From Rhizomucor pusillus (taxonomy: Eukaryota; Mucoromycota; Mucoromycetes; Mucorales; Lichtheimiaceae), in contig FWWN02000604.1 in NCBI GenBank assembly GCA_900175165.2, forward strand, positions 1-64,000: a stretch of 64,000 nucleotides of DNA, written 5' to 3'. Shown piece after piece: positions 47,301 through 59,113 of this stretch. The notes below the pieces were generated by a model, which saw only the letters and a program-made list of their open reading frames with translations, made no database searches and was not told the DNA's origin. Each line of letters opens with the position of its first letter. Position 1 is the first letter of the stretch. Both the position numbers and the translations under genes were made by a program.

Positions 47301-47802
47301 TGCTTTTATTATTTGCTAGCTATTCAATTGAACAAAGATGTGCTTCTAAATACTATGGATATCTTTGTCAAGGAGCCATTGCTTGACTGGCGCAAACAAG
47401 CACTCAAACAGGCCGCGAACCAAAAGCAGGGTGCAGGTTCCACCGAATCGTCCTTCACATCGAGCATTGCTTGGTATCCACAGCAAAAGATCGAGAACGC
47501 TCGGCAAAAGCTCGCGGGCGAAAATCCACGCCGTAAGTACGGTAATATTCGTTTTGAATTTAGTTGCTAAAAACCGCTGTACAGGTACCGTGCTTCGAGA
47601 GCTTAACAAGAATACCAGCATCGATGCCACTTCTCGGGCGAAGCTCGGCGAAGCTGTCAAGGGTGTCGCACCTGACAACATCCGCGCTGTTGTCCCTGCG
47701 CACTGCGTAGATGCTAAGCAACAAGTAGAATGCTTGATAGATCAAGCTACTGATCCCAATCTTTTGGGCCGCCTGTGGGTTGGATGGCAACCTTTCATAT
47801 AA
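32354..47802 (+). CDS. PRKDC: DNA-dependent protein kinase catalytic subunit (DNA-PKcs)
   Basis: DNA-PKcs binds Ku at DNA ends and drives non-homologous end joining. The gene spans 15.4 kb with many introns; by my estimate it encodes about 4,000 residues (human 4,128). Exons checked at the 5' end: 32354-32513, 32581-32756, 32814-32950, 33015-33274, then from 33341. HEAT-repeat regions match human in order: 'NLSVAIRGVGYFAKAY', 'KVAACELLHALILVMIGN', 'CIQEFVKWSIKQT'. FAT region: about 43.1-45.9 kb. Kinase: 'SIRKPKRIQINGSDERKHFF', 'KGGEDLRLDQR', 'LGIGDRHLDNFL', 'PIDFGHAFGSA', so the catalytic D and DFG are intact. FATC: 'LIDQATDPNLLGRLWVGWQ' to the stop. It is not Tra1, whose kinase is inactive. 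One GC-AG intron (43391-43446) and a poly(A) at an acceptor (40607) are noted under findings. Confidence 0.95.
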
Positions 47803-48084
47803 AGTTGCAGCTACACATTTTCTTTTTCGCAGCAGTTTCCAAGTCCCCAATTGTCCCGAATCTCCGAGCAAATTGACCGTAGTGCGAATTGTCTTGCAGC
47901 CTTGGAGAAAAAAGAAGTGATTGACTGTCCTTTCAAAAAATAGAAACATGAATAAGAGATCTTTGATGCAAACATGCTTCCGAAAAAACACTATACCTTA
48001 AAAGGTTCCGTATTCCGAGCCGCAGTAAAAAGGTCACGCGTCATAACTTTATTACGAGTTGCATCTCTTTCGCTTATTCTTTCC

Positions 48085-49068
48085 ATGGAGTTTCACGGAA
48101 CGCTGTTTACTTACTACGAGCCAGACCGTCTAACAGCCTTCGAAAGCGGTCCTGCGGATTCAGGGAAGACGGTTGTATTTGTCGGTGGACTGTGCGATGG
48201 ATACAACAGTGTGCCGTTCCTAGCTCCTCTGCAGCGTGCACTCGAGGAGGAAGGATGGTCGTTGATCCAGACACAACTTTCTTCGAGCTACAGTGGTTAC
48301 GGCATTGTCAATTTGCAAAAGGACTGCGACGAACTTGATCATTTGATAGAGTATCTCAAGACGCGTCGCAGCAAGTCCAAGATTGTCGTTATGGGTCACT
48401 CGACAGGTATGTTGTAGGCCGTCCACGTTAAAGAAATATCATAACCTGGATGTGAGGCTCATCCTCCTACTACTACCAGGAAGCCAAGATTGTTATTGGC
48501 ACAACAAGTACGGCAAAATGAACAAGTCTGTGGACGCGTACGTATTGCAGGCACCCGTGTCCGACCGAGAACACATGAAGGATGTAGAGCCGAGATACGA
48601 AGAGTATCTGAAGCTGTCGCAGGACATGCGCGCTTCGGGAAAGGGTCAAGAAATCATGCCTCGCAGCGCGGCGCCGACACCAACAACCGCTGATCGTTTC
48701 TATTCCTTGGCAGCATTTGGGTACGTCGCGACGACCTTTTTCTTACTGATGCAAGTTTCCACTGATAACTACTATTTGACAACAGCGGCGACGACGATGT
48801 ATTTTCTACTGATTTGCCAGACGATATGATCAAAAAGCTTTACACTGGAGTAGAACGCCCGATGGCCTTCTTGCACGCCAAAGACGACGAGTGCCTGGTG
48901 GAGGGAAACCCAGACCCGGGGGATGTTGCGCGCCGGTACCAAACATTTTGCCCGGCCATCAAGAAAATTGGGGTGTTGCCAAGTGGCGGCCACTGTGTCA
49001 CAACAAAGGAAGGCCAAAGTGGGCTCTGCAAGTTTGTCATTGACTTTATTCGCGACGACTTTACATAA
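48085..49068 (+). CDS. DUF1749 alpha/beta-hydrolase-like protein
   Basis: Three exons (48085-48406, 48480-48720, 48786-49068; GT-AG introns of 73 and 65 nt) give 281 residues. It is an alpha/beta hydrolase of the fungal and plant DUF1749 (UPF0613) family: 'FVGGLCDGYNSVPFLAPL' near the N-terminus, nucleophile elbow 'VVMGHSTGSQDCYW' across the first splice, 'VDAYVLQAPVSDRE', and a C-terminal 'LPSGGHCVTTKEG' that supplies the catalytic His. The substrate is unknown. An in-frame ATG at 47974 would add 37 basic and hydrophobic residues that could act as a targeting or anchor sequence. The last 8 nt of the coding sequence overlap the last 8 nt of ARP8 on the other strand. Confidence 0.88.
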
Positions 49069-51620
49069 TCATGGCTCGGTCGCGCAAACACCGCACTCCA
49101 ATCTCATCCCATTCCTTTTGTCCTATCCACATTTCCTTTGCTGTCTCGAGTTTGCTAAATACAGATGCGCCTTTCCATACTAAAAGTCGTGGATCCAGCT
49201 CGCGAGGTGCAGGAAGAACTTCGACTTTCTCGATAGCAGCCTGCTGTGCAATAACAGTAGAAAGTATTCTATAAAATAGTAATTTTTTCAAATCAATAAC
49301 TTTGCTAATTTCACCACGTACTGCCATCAAACTAACCTGTCTTCCAATACTCTGTTAAAGTTGCTGATCATCCCGCCTCCGCCGACCAAGATTATGCTGG
49401 TGAAGAAACGTTTCAGCCGTTCATCCGATGGCCCAGATGCAGCTTGGATGCATCTTGCTATTGCCACATCTATGGGATAAACATCGTACACGCTTCCTTT
49501 CTCTGTAGACATCTCTGGTGATTCTGACATGGCCTCTGTGAGCTCCTTTTGCTCCTGCTGCCAGATTGTCGGAACGGTACTCTGGGATGTCTGGTAAAAC
49601 CATCAGTTAGGATTGTGTAAACTTTAAGCATTTTAGTGCATTACCTGAGAATCATCTGCAACGTCATCGATTACATTTGGATTTGCAAATGCTTTAAAGT
49701 TTTCGGTCTTCTCCTTTGCATTTAAGATTGAAGGATAGACAAGACACAGCGGCGCCAGGAACACTTCGTCGTACACCTTGCATTGATATTTTTTGGTGCT
49801 ATCGCCGGGTAAACGCACAAAAAAGTCGTATACTTGGACGCTGATATCCGCTTCATTCATCGTGCACCATTTTTCTTTCAGCTCTTGTGCTAGCCGCCAA
49901 TCGTAAGCGCGAGAGAGATTTATATCTGCGTACGGGAATTTGTTGGCAAGTAAAAAGGATGCAAATGTTCGTGTTATATCATCGCCACCGATGCTAATAA
50001 ACAGTCTATGGAAAATCGGAAATGTTAACACTGTAAATGGCGCATGCTCTTGTAGAGTGCCTACTTGGAATCTGGGAGGATAACTCCTTCTTCGATGCAT
50101 GCAATGCTCGTCTTCTGTGCGCCAATATCCACCACGCATGCACCTGACATACCGGCACCGTATGTTGCACACACAGAATCCTGTCCATCCGACGCGTGCG
50201 TTAGTAGCAGAACTTAAGGAATCTTCTTTCCCAGTGCTTACCTGCTGCACGGATACAGCTCTGAATTTCATATGTCGTAGGAGCAATGTCAAGATATCGC
50301 TGATATAGCGTCGATTCATTTGATCTGGAACAACTACCACTGCGTTGTATTTCTCGAAATTGGTATCTTCAACCTTCAGTTCAGATCGGATCGTGTCTGT
50401 CCATATGGTTTGTAGATCGCCTAGCACAGCCTCGACCGAGTCGTAATCCTGACAATTCAGTGTGCCGTGTTTCCAGGGATAAGTTAATCGGTATTGTGGA
50501 TATTTTGATATAGGGAGATTCAATGCTTTCTCTCCCACAAAATAAGTAGGGCTTGATGCATTCACTTCTGTCCATTCGACGCGATAGGGATCATTGTGAT
50601 CTGGGATGGTTTCCTTGTATGCGAGGCTGTTGAAACCAACCACCTGGCTTTCTGCATTCGGCACGGCTCTGCGCTTGGCAGCTTTCATGCGCCATTTGAG
50701 TTCATTCTTAATTTCTCGCAAAGCTTCGTCGCGGTTGTAGTTGAGACTGTTTGCATCAACGGCTGTCCGATGAACGTCGCTTTCGTCTGCAAGTGAGGAT
50801 TGGTTGGCAGAAACTGTCGCTGCTACTTCATTGACATCTTGCGCCGTCGAGTTGTCCGTCTCTGGTATATTGGATGTTTGTATTTCGCGAGCAATGACGT
50901 GAGGGACTGTGCTAGGGAACGCATCTGACGAGCGTCCGATACGCAAATAGCGGGAACCAGGATGGATAATGATCGTATCGTGCCACTCTTCTTCCGGCTA
51001 GAATTCAAACCATTTAATACATTAAATTTTTACATATCCACCAGCACCTTTCTATAACTTACATCCGGAATAATGCCTTGAGATCCTGCTTTGTTGCCAG
51101 GCATGTAAGAAACATCGCTCTTGTCAAATCCACTCAATATGTTGCGAACCGGCAATATATTGTATCCTTTGACGTTGAAGGTTGAGTATTTGAAACGCGC
51201 CTGTTGGTGGCGTTTTGCGCGGCGTCGAACCTGCTGCTGGTTCTCCAAGTCGATGGACGGTGCCGGCGAAGGCGACGCTGAGGAACGCGAGGCTAACTTG
51301 GGAAGAGGCGAATTTTTGCGACTCGTTACTTTTTTGGTCAGAGGATCCTGTCGACGTGCGCGTTTCGTTGATCGTGTTGAATCTTCAGAAGGCTGCCTCT
51401 TCATTTCTTTGGACGATGCTTCACCGTTGTTGGCTGATTGAGATCTATTTGCTGCAGCAGCAGGAATGTTGTTTGAAGATATTGACGACGAGATTTGGGG
51501 CGGTGTAGCGGCGCCTTTGCCGGGTGAAGGAGACAGTATTGAGGAAGGTTGCATCCATGAGTACTTCTTCTGAGAAAGATTCCTCAAGAATGCATTTGAA
51601 GTGTTTGATCCGTCGCCCAT
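49061..51620 (-). CDS. ARP8: Actin-related protein 8 (INO80 complex)
   Basis: Arp8 is a subunit of the INO80 chromatin remodeller and helps bind nucleosomes. Six exons (51063-51620, 50242-50997, 50065-50180, 49645-50005, 49337-49590, 49061-49268; GT-AG introns of 54-68 nt) give 750 residues. Residues 1-170 are a Ser/Lys-rich disordered head. The actin fold begins 'TIIIHPGSRYLRIGRSSD' and continues 'ATYGAGMSGACVVDIGAQKT' (phosphate loop), 'FISIGGDDITRTFASFLL', 'SIILVGGGGMISNFNRVL' and 'LLVWKGASVFSKLE'. A large Arp8-type insert lies between the first and second parts. Motif order and the 'VVDIGAQKTSIACIEEG' stretch separate it from Arp5 and actin. Confidence 0.94.
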
Positions 51621-52094
51621 TGTTCAATAGAGAGAGTGACAAAGGACTTGCGGACCATGAAACGCACTTTACAAGCAGAGCGGGTGGGCGGCTCAGCAAC
51701 TGTGCCAGCAGACGCGGTGTGCGGGTCAGATGCGAGAGACAGCTTTTTTTTTCTTTTTTTTGCAGCAAAGCAGACTAAGCAAATATGAGTATAGGCTGCA
51801 TAAACGATGCGCTGTCAATCGTTGTTACTGCTAGATAGCAGGATATAGCTTGTGCAGCATACACACTTGGGTTCTTGGAAGAAGCGATTTGCCGATCAGC
51901 ATAACCGTAGTAGTAGTAGTTCTTACATCCATCGAGGCTCGTGACCGCAGACTTGCTTCGTCAAGTCAGTAAAATCAGGTCCGTTCCAGGCTGCAAGTGC
52001 CAGGATTTAATTGAAACATGCTTATTTCAATTTCTCTCTCTGTTTTCGCTTTATCTCTTTCACTTTTGCTCTCTCTCTGCTTTCTAACAGACAG
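51621..52094. promoter_or_regulatory. Divergent promoter region ARP8 / P-type ATPase
   Basis: 474 bp separate the two start codons. The part next to the ATPase carries a CT-rich tract (about 52026-52085, CTCTCT and TTTC repeats), typical of a pyrimidine-rich leader before a fungal start codon. No specific operator is recognised. Confidence 0.45.
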
Positions 52095-55000
52095 ATGGCA
52101 AAATTTGGTCCTGTCGACGCTCAGCAACAACAGCAACAACAGCAAGGCAGTAATCATGCAACATATATCGACATTCCAAACATTGACGGAAAAGCGTCTG
52201 TTGAGCAGCAAGTGGAAATCCATGGTATGGCATAACAAAAGATAGGCTAGGCATGGGACTTTTTGCAAAAGGCAACCGTATTTATTGCTTCGGCATGTAC
52301 ATTGTAGTACATGACCTGTTTGATGTCAAAGATAATGCTTCCATTTCTCTCGAAGAAGTACTCGAGGGCCTGCGTTACGTAATGGATTTCCGCATCAAAG
52401 GCGGGTTCCAGCATCACCTAGACAAGGGTATCATGAAGCGCCTGTGTGAAGCGCTGTTGCTCAACACTAGCCACACTGAAGGAAATCTGCTACGTAAGCG
52501 TCCTACACCGGCGGCAGATATGGCATTTTTCCTGTTTGGAGATTTTCTCGAGCAAGGTGAGGGTTGAAAAATTGGTTCGTATCGTAACCCCGCGTTTTAT
52601 TTAAATGTCTATTACATTGGCAAAAGTGGTCGAATTTCGCGCCGTTGTGGGTGAGAAAGACGTCTTTGAGCTCAGGAATCGTCTCAAAATTCACTATCGA
52701 TGCCGTGCATCTTGCAGCGAAAAACAAAAGCGCGGCGCTCTTGCACTCGTGCAGCTGCTGACAACGTTTTTTCCCCAGCACATTACCGATTGGCGCGACC
52801 TCGTCAAGGAAAGCGAGCAAAGCGATATGGAGCAGCTGCTGCAGTCCCCGTGGGCTTCTGAAATTTCCGTAAAAGAAACATCCAAGATGCCACAATCCGT
52901 GTGCAAAGTTTCAGCAGCAAACAACACGACTGTGTTACCACCACCGCAAGCTTTGTATTTTGATCGACCGGTCGAAAAGTTGCTCCGAATGTTCTCGTAC
53001 ACCCACCCGGAGAACGGCTTACCCAGTGCTTTGGCACCTGCCTTGAGGGAACAATATGGCAGTAACAAGTTACCCGATCCGCCGCGCCCGAGTGCCGTAA
53101 AGATGCTTTGGGCTCAATTGACGGATTTCATGGTCTTGTTACTTCTCGCTGCAGCTACCATACAAGCCGGTCAGCAGGAATTTAACAGCATGGCTGTCCT
53201 GCTTGTTGTCGTTGTACTCAATACCACCATTGGATTTAGTCAGGAATGGAAAGCTCACAAGACCTTAAGCGCGCTCTTAGATTTATCTGTTCCAAAGGTT
53301 AGTATTCCCCAAACTTGGCAAGTTGTGCATTTTCTTCTTGGTTGCTCACACGACACATGATAGGCAAGGGTGATACGCGATGGAGAGCAACAGATGCTCG
53401 ACTCGGATGGACTGGTCCCGGGCGACTTGGTCGTTCTCGATGAAGGCGATGCAGTTCCTGCCGATATACGTCTGATACAAGTAGCACAGCTCGAAATTAT
53501 CGAAAGTATCCTCACAGGAGAAAGCTTGCCTGTAGCCAAAAAGGTCGACGTTATCAAAGCTAAGGTACATTGTCTTTCTCAAAGTTTCAATGCCATCTTT
53601 TTCTAAATTTCTAGTAAAACACCACAGTCCAGGCGTATTCCTTTGGGGGATTGTCTGGGCAACGCGTTCATGTCAACTACAATCGCCCGAGGACACGGGA
53701 AAGGTATAGTCGTTCGGACAGGCGAGCAAACTGAGGTAAGGACAGCACCGTTGTATACAGCGTCGCATGAATACTGACATCATTCGCCTTTTTAGATCGG
53801 TAAAATTAGTTCGGCTATCCAAGCTGGATCGAAACACAAGGCCAAGACACCCATCCAGCGCCGACTGAGCACGCTTGGCAAAGTGCTTGTTTTGATTGCG
53901 ATACTCTTGTGTGCCCTCGTGGTGATTATTGGTGTAGCATGGAAACGGGATGCGGTCTTTATGGTCAATATTGGCATCAGGTCAGTGGTGGTAGTCATGG
54001 GACCAAACTGAAGGCACAGCTATGCTCACTAGAGGAGCATTATGCATTTACAGTTTGGCGGTATCGGTTATACCTGAAGGTCTCGTTGCAGTGACGACAG
54101 TTACTATGGCGCTTGGTGTTCGTCGAATGGCGCAAAAGTGAGTGATCCATTTAGTCTGAACCGCATTCTGCCTGGGTGATTGATGTATGCGTAGTCAATG
54201 TCTAGTCCGAACGTTGCCAGCTGTGGAATCTTTAGGCAGCGTCACTGTGATTTGCTCAGACAAGGTGAGTTCAAAAAGAGAAGATAGCTTTTATGTCCGG
54301 AATTGATAGTCTGTGTGCGTGGGTATATTAGACCGGAACTTTGACAGAAGGCAAAATGGGTGTCACCGAACTCTGGACTGCAGATAATACGCTGTATCGG
54401 TTTACAGAATCGACGTCGCTCGATCCAGCCAAGGGCGAAATTGTTATCGAACCAGCAGAGCTGCGGCGGCGCATGATCCATATGCGACGATCCACGATTC
54501 TGGAGGATGATGACGATAGCAACAAGGAGGAGAAGGAAAAGGAGAAGGAGGAGGCTAAACCTAGCAGCGCTGCAGCAGCGCCTTCGGGTTTAGCAGTAGC
54601 CGAAAAGTCAAATTCTGCAACACCCAACAAGCCAGTGGATTATGCAGCGCTGCGATCTCGGCCCATTGACCGATCCAGCCCGCAGACATATTTGCCACTG
54701 CTAAAATATGCATTGATGGTGTCTGCATTGTGCAACAATGCATCTGTCACGTTCGACGAGGAAGCTAAAATCTGGCAAACTGTTGGCGACCCGACCGAGA
54801 TTGCACTCGCCGTTGCTTCCCAGAAAGCGAACATTGGAAAGAATTACTGGACAGACCAGCAAGGTTACAAGAGAACCTTCGAGCGTGCATTCGACAGCGA
54901 GCGCAAGTTAATGAGCACGCTTGTGCAATCGGAGACCTCCGGCGACGCAGCAGTGTTACTGTGCAAGGGCGCGCCAGAGGAACTGCTCAGGAAATGCTGT

Positions 55001-56680
55001 AGCTACATGGAAGAGATCAACAACGGAGGAAGTGCAGCGCAGGAGGACAAGGAATACAGATTTGTAGACATGACATCGGCGTTTGCGACTTGTGTGTCAG
55101 ACGAAAGCACCAGAATGGCTTCGCAAGGTCTCCGCGTACTCGGGTTAGCCATCAAGCATGTATCGAGCACACTTGAGAAGGATTTGGCGGAGGATCAGCT
55201 TGTCTTTATCGGTCTAGTTGGTCTCATTGATCCGCCAAAGGAAGGAGTCAGAGAGTCCGTAGAACTGTGTCAAAAGGCCGGTATCCGTGTCACGATGATC
55301 ACCGGAGACCATGTGAAAACGGCTGTCGCAATTGCCTCCAAGCTAGGAATATTCCAAGCAAATGTTCCTGGAATGGTACGTCATAGCAGTAGTAGTAGTT
55401 GCTCCTATGCCTTTGCTCCTTTCCCATTGCTTAACTTTAAACATTTCTAAATTAACCTAGTGTCGTGCTATTCTCGGACGAGAATTGGATTTGCTATCAG
55501 AAGATGCGATCATCGAGCTAGACCCTTTCCCGAATGTTTTTGCACGCGTCAGTCCTGACAACAAGCTTATGATTGTCAAGGCACTGCAGCAACGTGGTGA
55601 GCTCGTGGCCATGACAGGCGATGGCGTCAATGGTAAAAGCGACGAGAAACAAATCACCATAGCAACAGACTATACTAAAAAAATGTCCCCACCACCCAGA
55701 CGCGCCTGCCATCAAAAGGGCTGATGTGGGTGTCGCAATGGGACAAGCAGGCACCGAAATTACCAAGCAGGCTGCCGATCTGGTTCTCCTTAACGATAAC
55801 TTCACCACCATTGTCGCGGCTGTGGAAGAAGGGCGTCATGTCTTTGACAATATCTTAAAGTTTATTGTCTATCTACTTAGCTGCAATGGATCCGAGATAT
55901 TCATCATGCTTATCTGCACCATCGCTGGTCTTCCTCCGCCGTTCACAACAATGATGATTCTTTGGGGGAACGTGATAGGCAAGTAGTAAATTTAGAGAGG
56001 AGGGACGGTAATCGAGATCCTTTTGTAGACTAACGGGATTCTCCAGCTGATATTCCACCTGCAATGGCCCTGGGAGTAGAGCCGAAAGAAACTACATTGA
56101 TGCAACGCGCCCCGAGGGATCCAAAAATTCATGTGGTTACCAAGGGAACTTGGATAGTGATACTCATGCAGTCTCTGGTCATGGCGGTTCTGTCACTTGG
56201 CTCCTATCTACTATCTCTTCACTGGCTTAGTTTGTCAGTGATTGACTCGCAGTCAATGGTATGTAGGAATGTGTGGTAACTCGCCATCGCGTCTTATGCT
56301 TACAGCCGTCATTTGAAAGACATTTGTGTGTATTACTATGATCCAGTTGATCCACTCGTTCTTGTCACGAAGCGTGCAAGAATCTGTTTTCAAGACTGGT
56401 ATTCTGAGTAACCAATGGATGATTGTTGCAGCGATTATATCGCTCGGCTTACTACTCCTTGGTGTCTACGCGCCAGGTAAAGCAAGCGATGGCTAAACCA
56501 ACATCACCAGTGTTGTATTAAATGTATATTGTGCTTGTAACGATAGGTATATCCACGTGGCTGGAGTTGACATACGTTGGATGGCAAGCGTGGGTCGTGA
56601 TCATTGTATGCTGTATCATCCACACTGTAATAGTAGAAATCGAGAAATTCATTGTTAGGCGCTTTGAAATTGTCATCTAG
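52095..56680 (+). CDS. P2-type cation-transporting ATPase
   Basis: Fourteen exons (52095-52224, 52308-52556, 52627-53297, 53364-53564, 53628-53735, 53796-53980, 54054-54137, 54195-54264, 54332-55375, 55461-55632, 55700-55978, 56047-56258, 56320-56476, 56547-56680) give 1231 residues. About 280 unassigned residues, starting with a poly-Gln stretch, precede the first membrane helix. Then come 'LTGESLP' (actuator), 'IPEGL' in the fourth core helix, 'CSDKTGTLT' (phosphorylated Asp at about 565, codons split by an intron), 'KGAPEELL', '[18 protein letters not shown]' across a splice, and '[12 protein letters not shown]'. The IPEGL motif points to Ca2+- or Na+/K+-type P2 pumps; fungal ENA pumps usually lack it. 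The ion is unknown. The intron at 55979-56046 is GC-AG. The acceptor before 56320 is an unusual GAAAG. Confidence 0.85.
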
Positions 56681-57262
56681 AGCCTAGCTAATTAATGAAT
56701 TAAAGGAGTAGCGACTAATTTTTAAGAAGATAAAACAGGGAGGCAAGCATACGCGCACACGGACAACAGCAGTGTGGCAGTGCATTGGAAAAAGGAGAGG
56801 GAGAGAGACAAAATGGTTGACCGCTTAGAATTTATAATGTGTGAAAAAAGTGACAATTACCACCTGATGTGCAGCGACCCAATGGAATGGATCTGGTCAC
56901 CCCGAGCGCTAAGGAGGATTCCTCCTAGCAATTGAAGGGGAGAAGGATCGTATGAGCCTGTTTTTCTCTCTTTTCTTCCCATCTTGGCAACGATCGACAC
57001 TTTAATACATAGTTCATGGACCTGTCAGGGTTTAACAGACTGGTATAAATACAAGTTTGAAAACATGCGCCTCCATCGTCGTCCCGAGCATAAATTGTCA
57101 TCATCCGCTGCCACCAGCTCCCTCTCTCCCTCTCTTTCTGTTCCTTGTTCTTTCAAGAATATTTACATTTATTCATTCCTGTTTCATCTTGTCTTTTGTT
57201 TTAATTTTTTTTAGCAGCGGCCCTGTTTACTATTTATACACGTGATATATACAACGACGACG
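56681..57262. other. Intergenic, ATPase 3' flank and URC4 promoter
   Basis: The left part is the ATPase 3' flank. The right part carries a TATA-like element at 57044-57051 and a long CT-rich leader (57115-57215) before the URC4 start at 57263. Confidence 0.5.
57044..57051 (+). promoter_or_regulatory. TATA-like box upstream of URC4
   Basis: TATAAATA lies 211 nt before the URC4 ATG, followed by a pyrimidine-rich leader. The position fits a core promoter with a leader of about 180 nt; no start site is known. Confidence 0.35.
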
Positions 57263-58740
57263 ATGCTAGCCAGTCCCACGACCGATACGGAGTACCTTCA
57301 AAGTCTTCGATCGGTTCGCGAACGATGTTTCAAAGTGCAGGAAGCAGCGGCGCGGCAAAGGCTGCAGCACTTCGATGTGGATCCAAGCAAGCTAGACGAC
57401 ATGGTGCATATCGTGGTTTCGCTGATAAAACGCGACTTTGATCATCCTACTGATATGCCAGTGCACGGTCGATGGCGGCATTTTGACGTGGGTGGACGAC
57501 CTAGGATACAAAATTTGATCCAGTCGTGGGCAAGCCTCGGCGAACAGCCGCTCGAGCAGACTAGACGGGTTCTGGATCTGTTTGTTGTTGCTGTCTTGCT
57601 TGACATTGAGACGGGACACAACTGGGCCTACCGCGAGCAATTGACTGGCCGTATGCTTAAACGAAACGAGGGTGTGGCTGTCGCCGTACTTGAAATGTTC
57701 ATGGCTGGTACTTTTTCCAGTGACTCTAACAAGCCTCATCGAGTTGACTGTAAGTATACCATTATTTATCAGTCTACGAGTTTTTTTTTCGTTAAAGCGT
57801 TTTATTTGTATGTCAGCTGAGGCTCTCTGTGCATTGTCAATGGAAACACTGGTCAAGGGTCTCCAAGTAAAGCAGCATCATACGTTCATCTGGGCAGGTC
57901 TCAATGATCGTCTCGACTTGCTGCATCACTTGGGCCATATCGTCTCTACGCGCAATGATTACTTTGGTGGTGTTGGAACAGATGTTGCCCGACCAGGCAA
58001 CCTCATGGGTAAACTTGTTGTTTACTGTGAAAAGATAACAAAGAAGAGCACTAACAACGAGCTTGCTTACAGACTACCTCCTTTCCCACCCAACAACTAT
58101 CAATACGAAGAAGGGGCCACTCATTCACCTAGAAACCTTGTGGCCTATTGTGCAAGAAATGGGCGAGTTGTGGGCTGCTGCGTCAGGCAAGGGCGGGACC
58201 CCTGGCCTGGGCGATGTTTGGCTCTGCGACACGGTACAATCTAACACTGATGAGCAGTGCTGGATCCCTTTCCACCGTCTGTCGCAATGGATGGCATACT
58301 CCCTCGTTGAACCAATGGAGAAGCTGCTGGGTGCAACAATCGAAGGCAAAGAGCAGCTGACTGTCTTGCCAGAGTATCGAAACGGCGGTCTGTTGATGGA
58401 TACCGGCTTCATCACGCTCAAGCAACCCGATTTGGAGCGTGGACTCGAAAAATATCGGCAAAACTCGCTGCTGCCAGGGCAGCCGAAATTTGAAGTGGCT
58501 CCTATGTTTGAGATGAGCGATCCGGTTGTCGTAGAGTGGCGTGCACTCACAGTTGCATACTTGGACATTGTCGCTGAACGCGTACGTGAAACGCTGGGCC
58601 TGGATCGAAAACGCCTCAATCTGTCGCAGCTTATCCAAGGTGGCACGTGGAGTGCTGGGCGCGAGCTGGCAGAGATTTCCAGACCAAATACGCAGGAACC
58701 ACCTATCGTCATAAAGCTGGACAGCCGAGTCATTTATTAG
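57263..58740 (+). CDS. URC4: URC4/Urg3 family protein (DUF1688, uracil catabolism)
   Basis: URC4 acts in the fungal URC pathway that breaks down uracil by a route distinct from the reductive one; its exact reaction is not settled. Three exons (57263-57749, 57817-58008, 58073-58740; GT-AG introns of 67 and 64 nt) give 448 residues, close to the usual length. Landmarks: 'YLQSLRSVRERCFKV' and 'LQHFDVDPSKLDDMV' at the N-terminus, 'HGRWRHFDVGGRPRI', 'RRVLDLFVVAVLLDIETGHN', 'YFGGVGTDVARPGNLMDYLL', 'CWIPFHRLSQWMAYSLVEPM', 'EYRNGGLLMDTGFITLK', and 'VVEWRALTVAYLDIVAERVR' near the end. No other URC gene lies next to it. Confidence 0.93.
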
Positions 58741-59113
58741 TAATAATAGTAGTAGTAGTTCTTCGGTAGTAATTTATATTTTGCCTTGTATTTATTATCC
58801 TTCTTTGAAAGACAGTGAAACGAAAGAAAAAGAGAAAGATACAACGGATTTTAGTTATTTGTTGGTGTTACATGCGGATATGAAGGAACTGTATATAGAT
58901 GCGATGGACACGACATTTTCAGACCAAAGAGGAAGAGGTGGAATAGACTTACACAACACAAAAGGGAATAAACAAGGAAGTGAAAAGTAAAGAGAAAGAG
59001 AGAGAGAAAGACTAAGTGCGTATAAAGGGGTGATCAACACACAGAGAGAGTTAGAGAGAGACAGGTGGGGTGCGTGTAAAGGAAAGGATTACAGGATACC
59101 AGAACAGTGGTGG
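58741..59113. repeat. Convergent 3' region with simple-sequence tracts
   Basis: This lies between the URC4 and bZIP stop codons. It contains TAG/TAA-type triplets (58740-58765) and a GA-rich tract (about 58980-59065, GAGAAAGAGAGAGAG and similar). No gene is seen; the open frames come from the repeats. Confidence 0.6.

Noticed and set aside
32354..47802. Tra1/TRRAP (SAGA and NuA4) as the identity of the giant PIKK gene
   Set aside because: Tra1 has a degenerate kinase. Here the catalytic loop GDRHLDN and DFG are intact, and the ABCDE region, HEAT motifs and FATC match DNA-PKcs.
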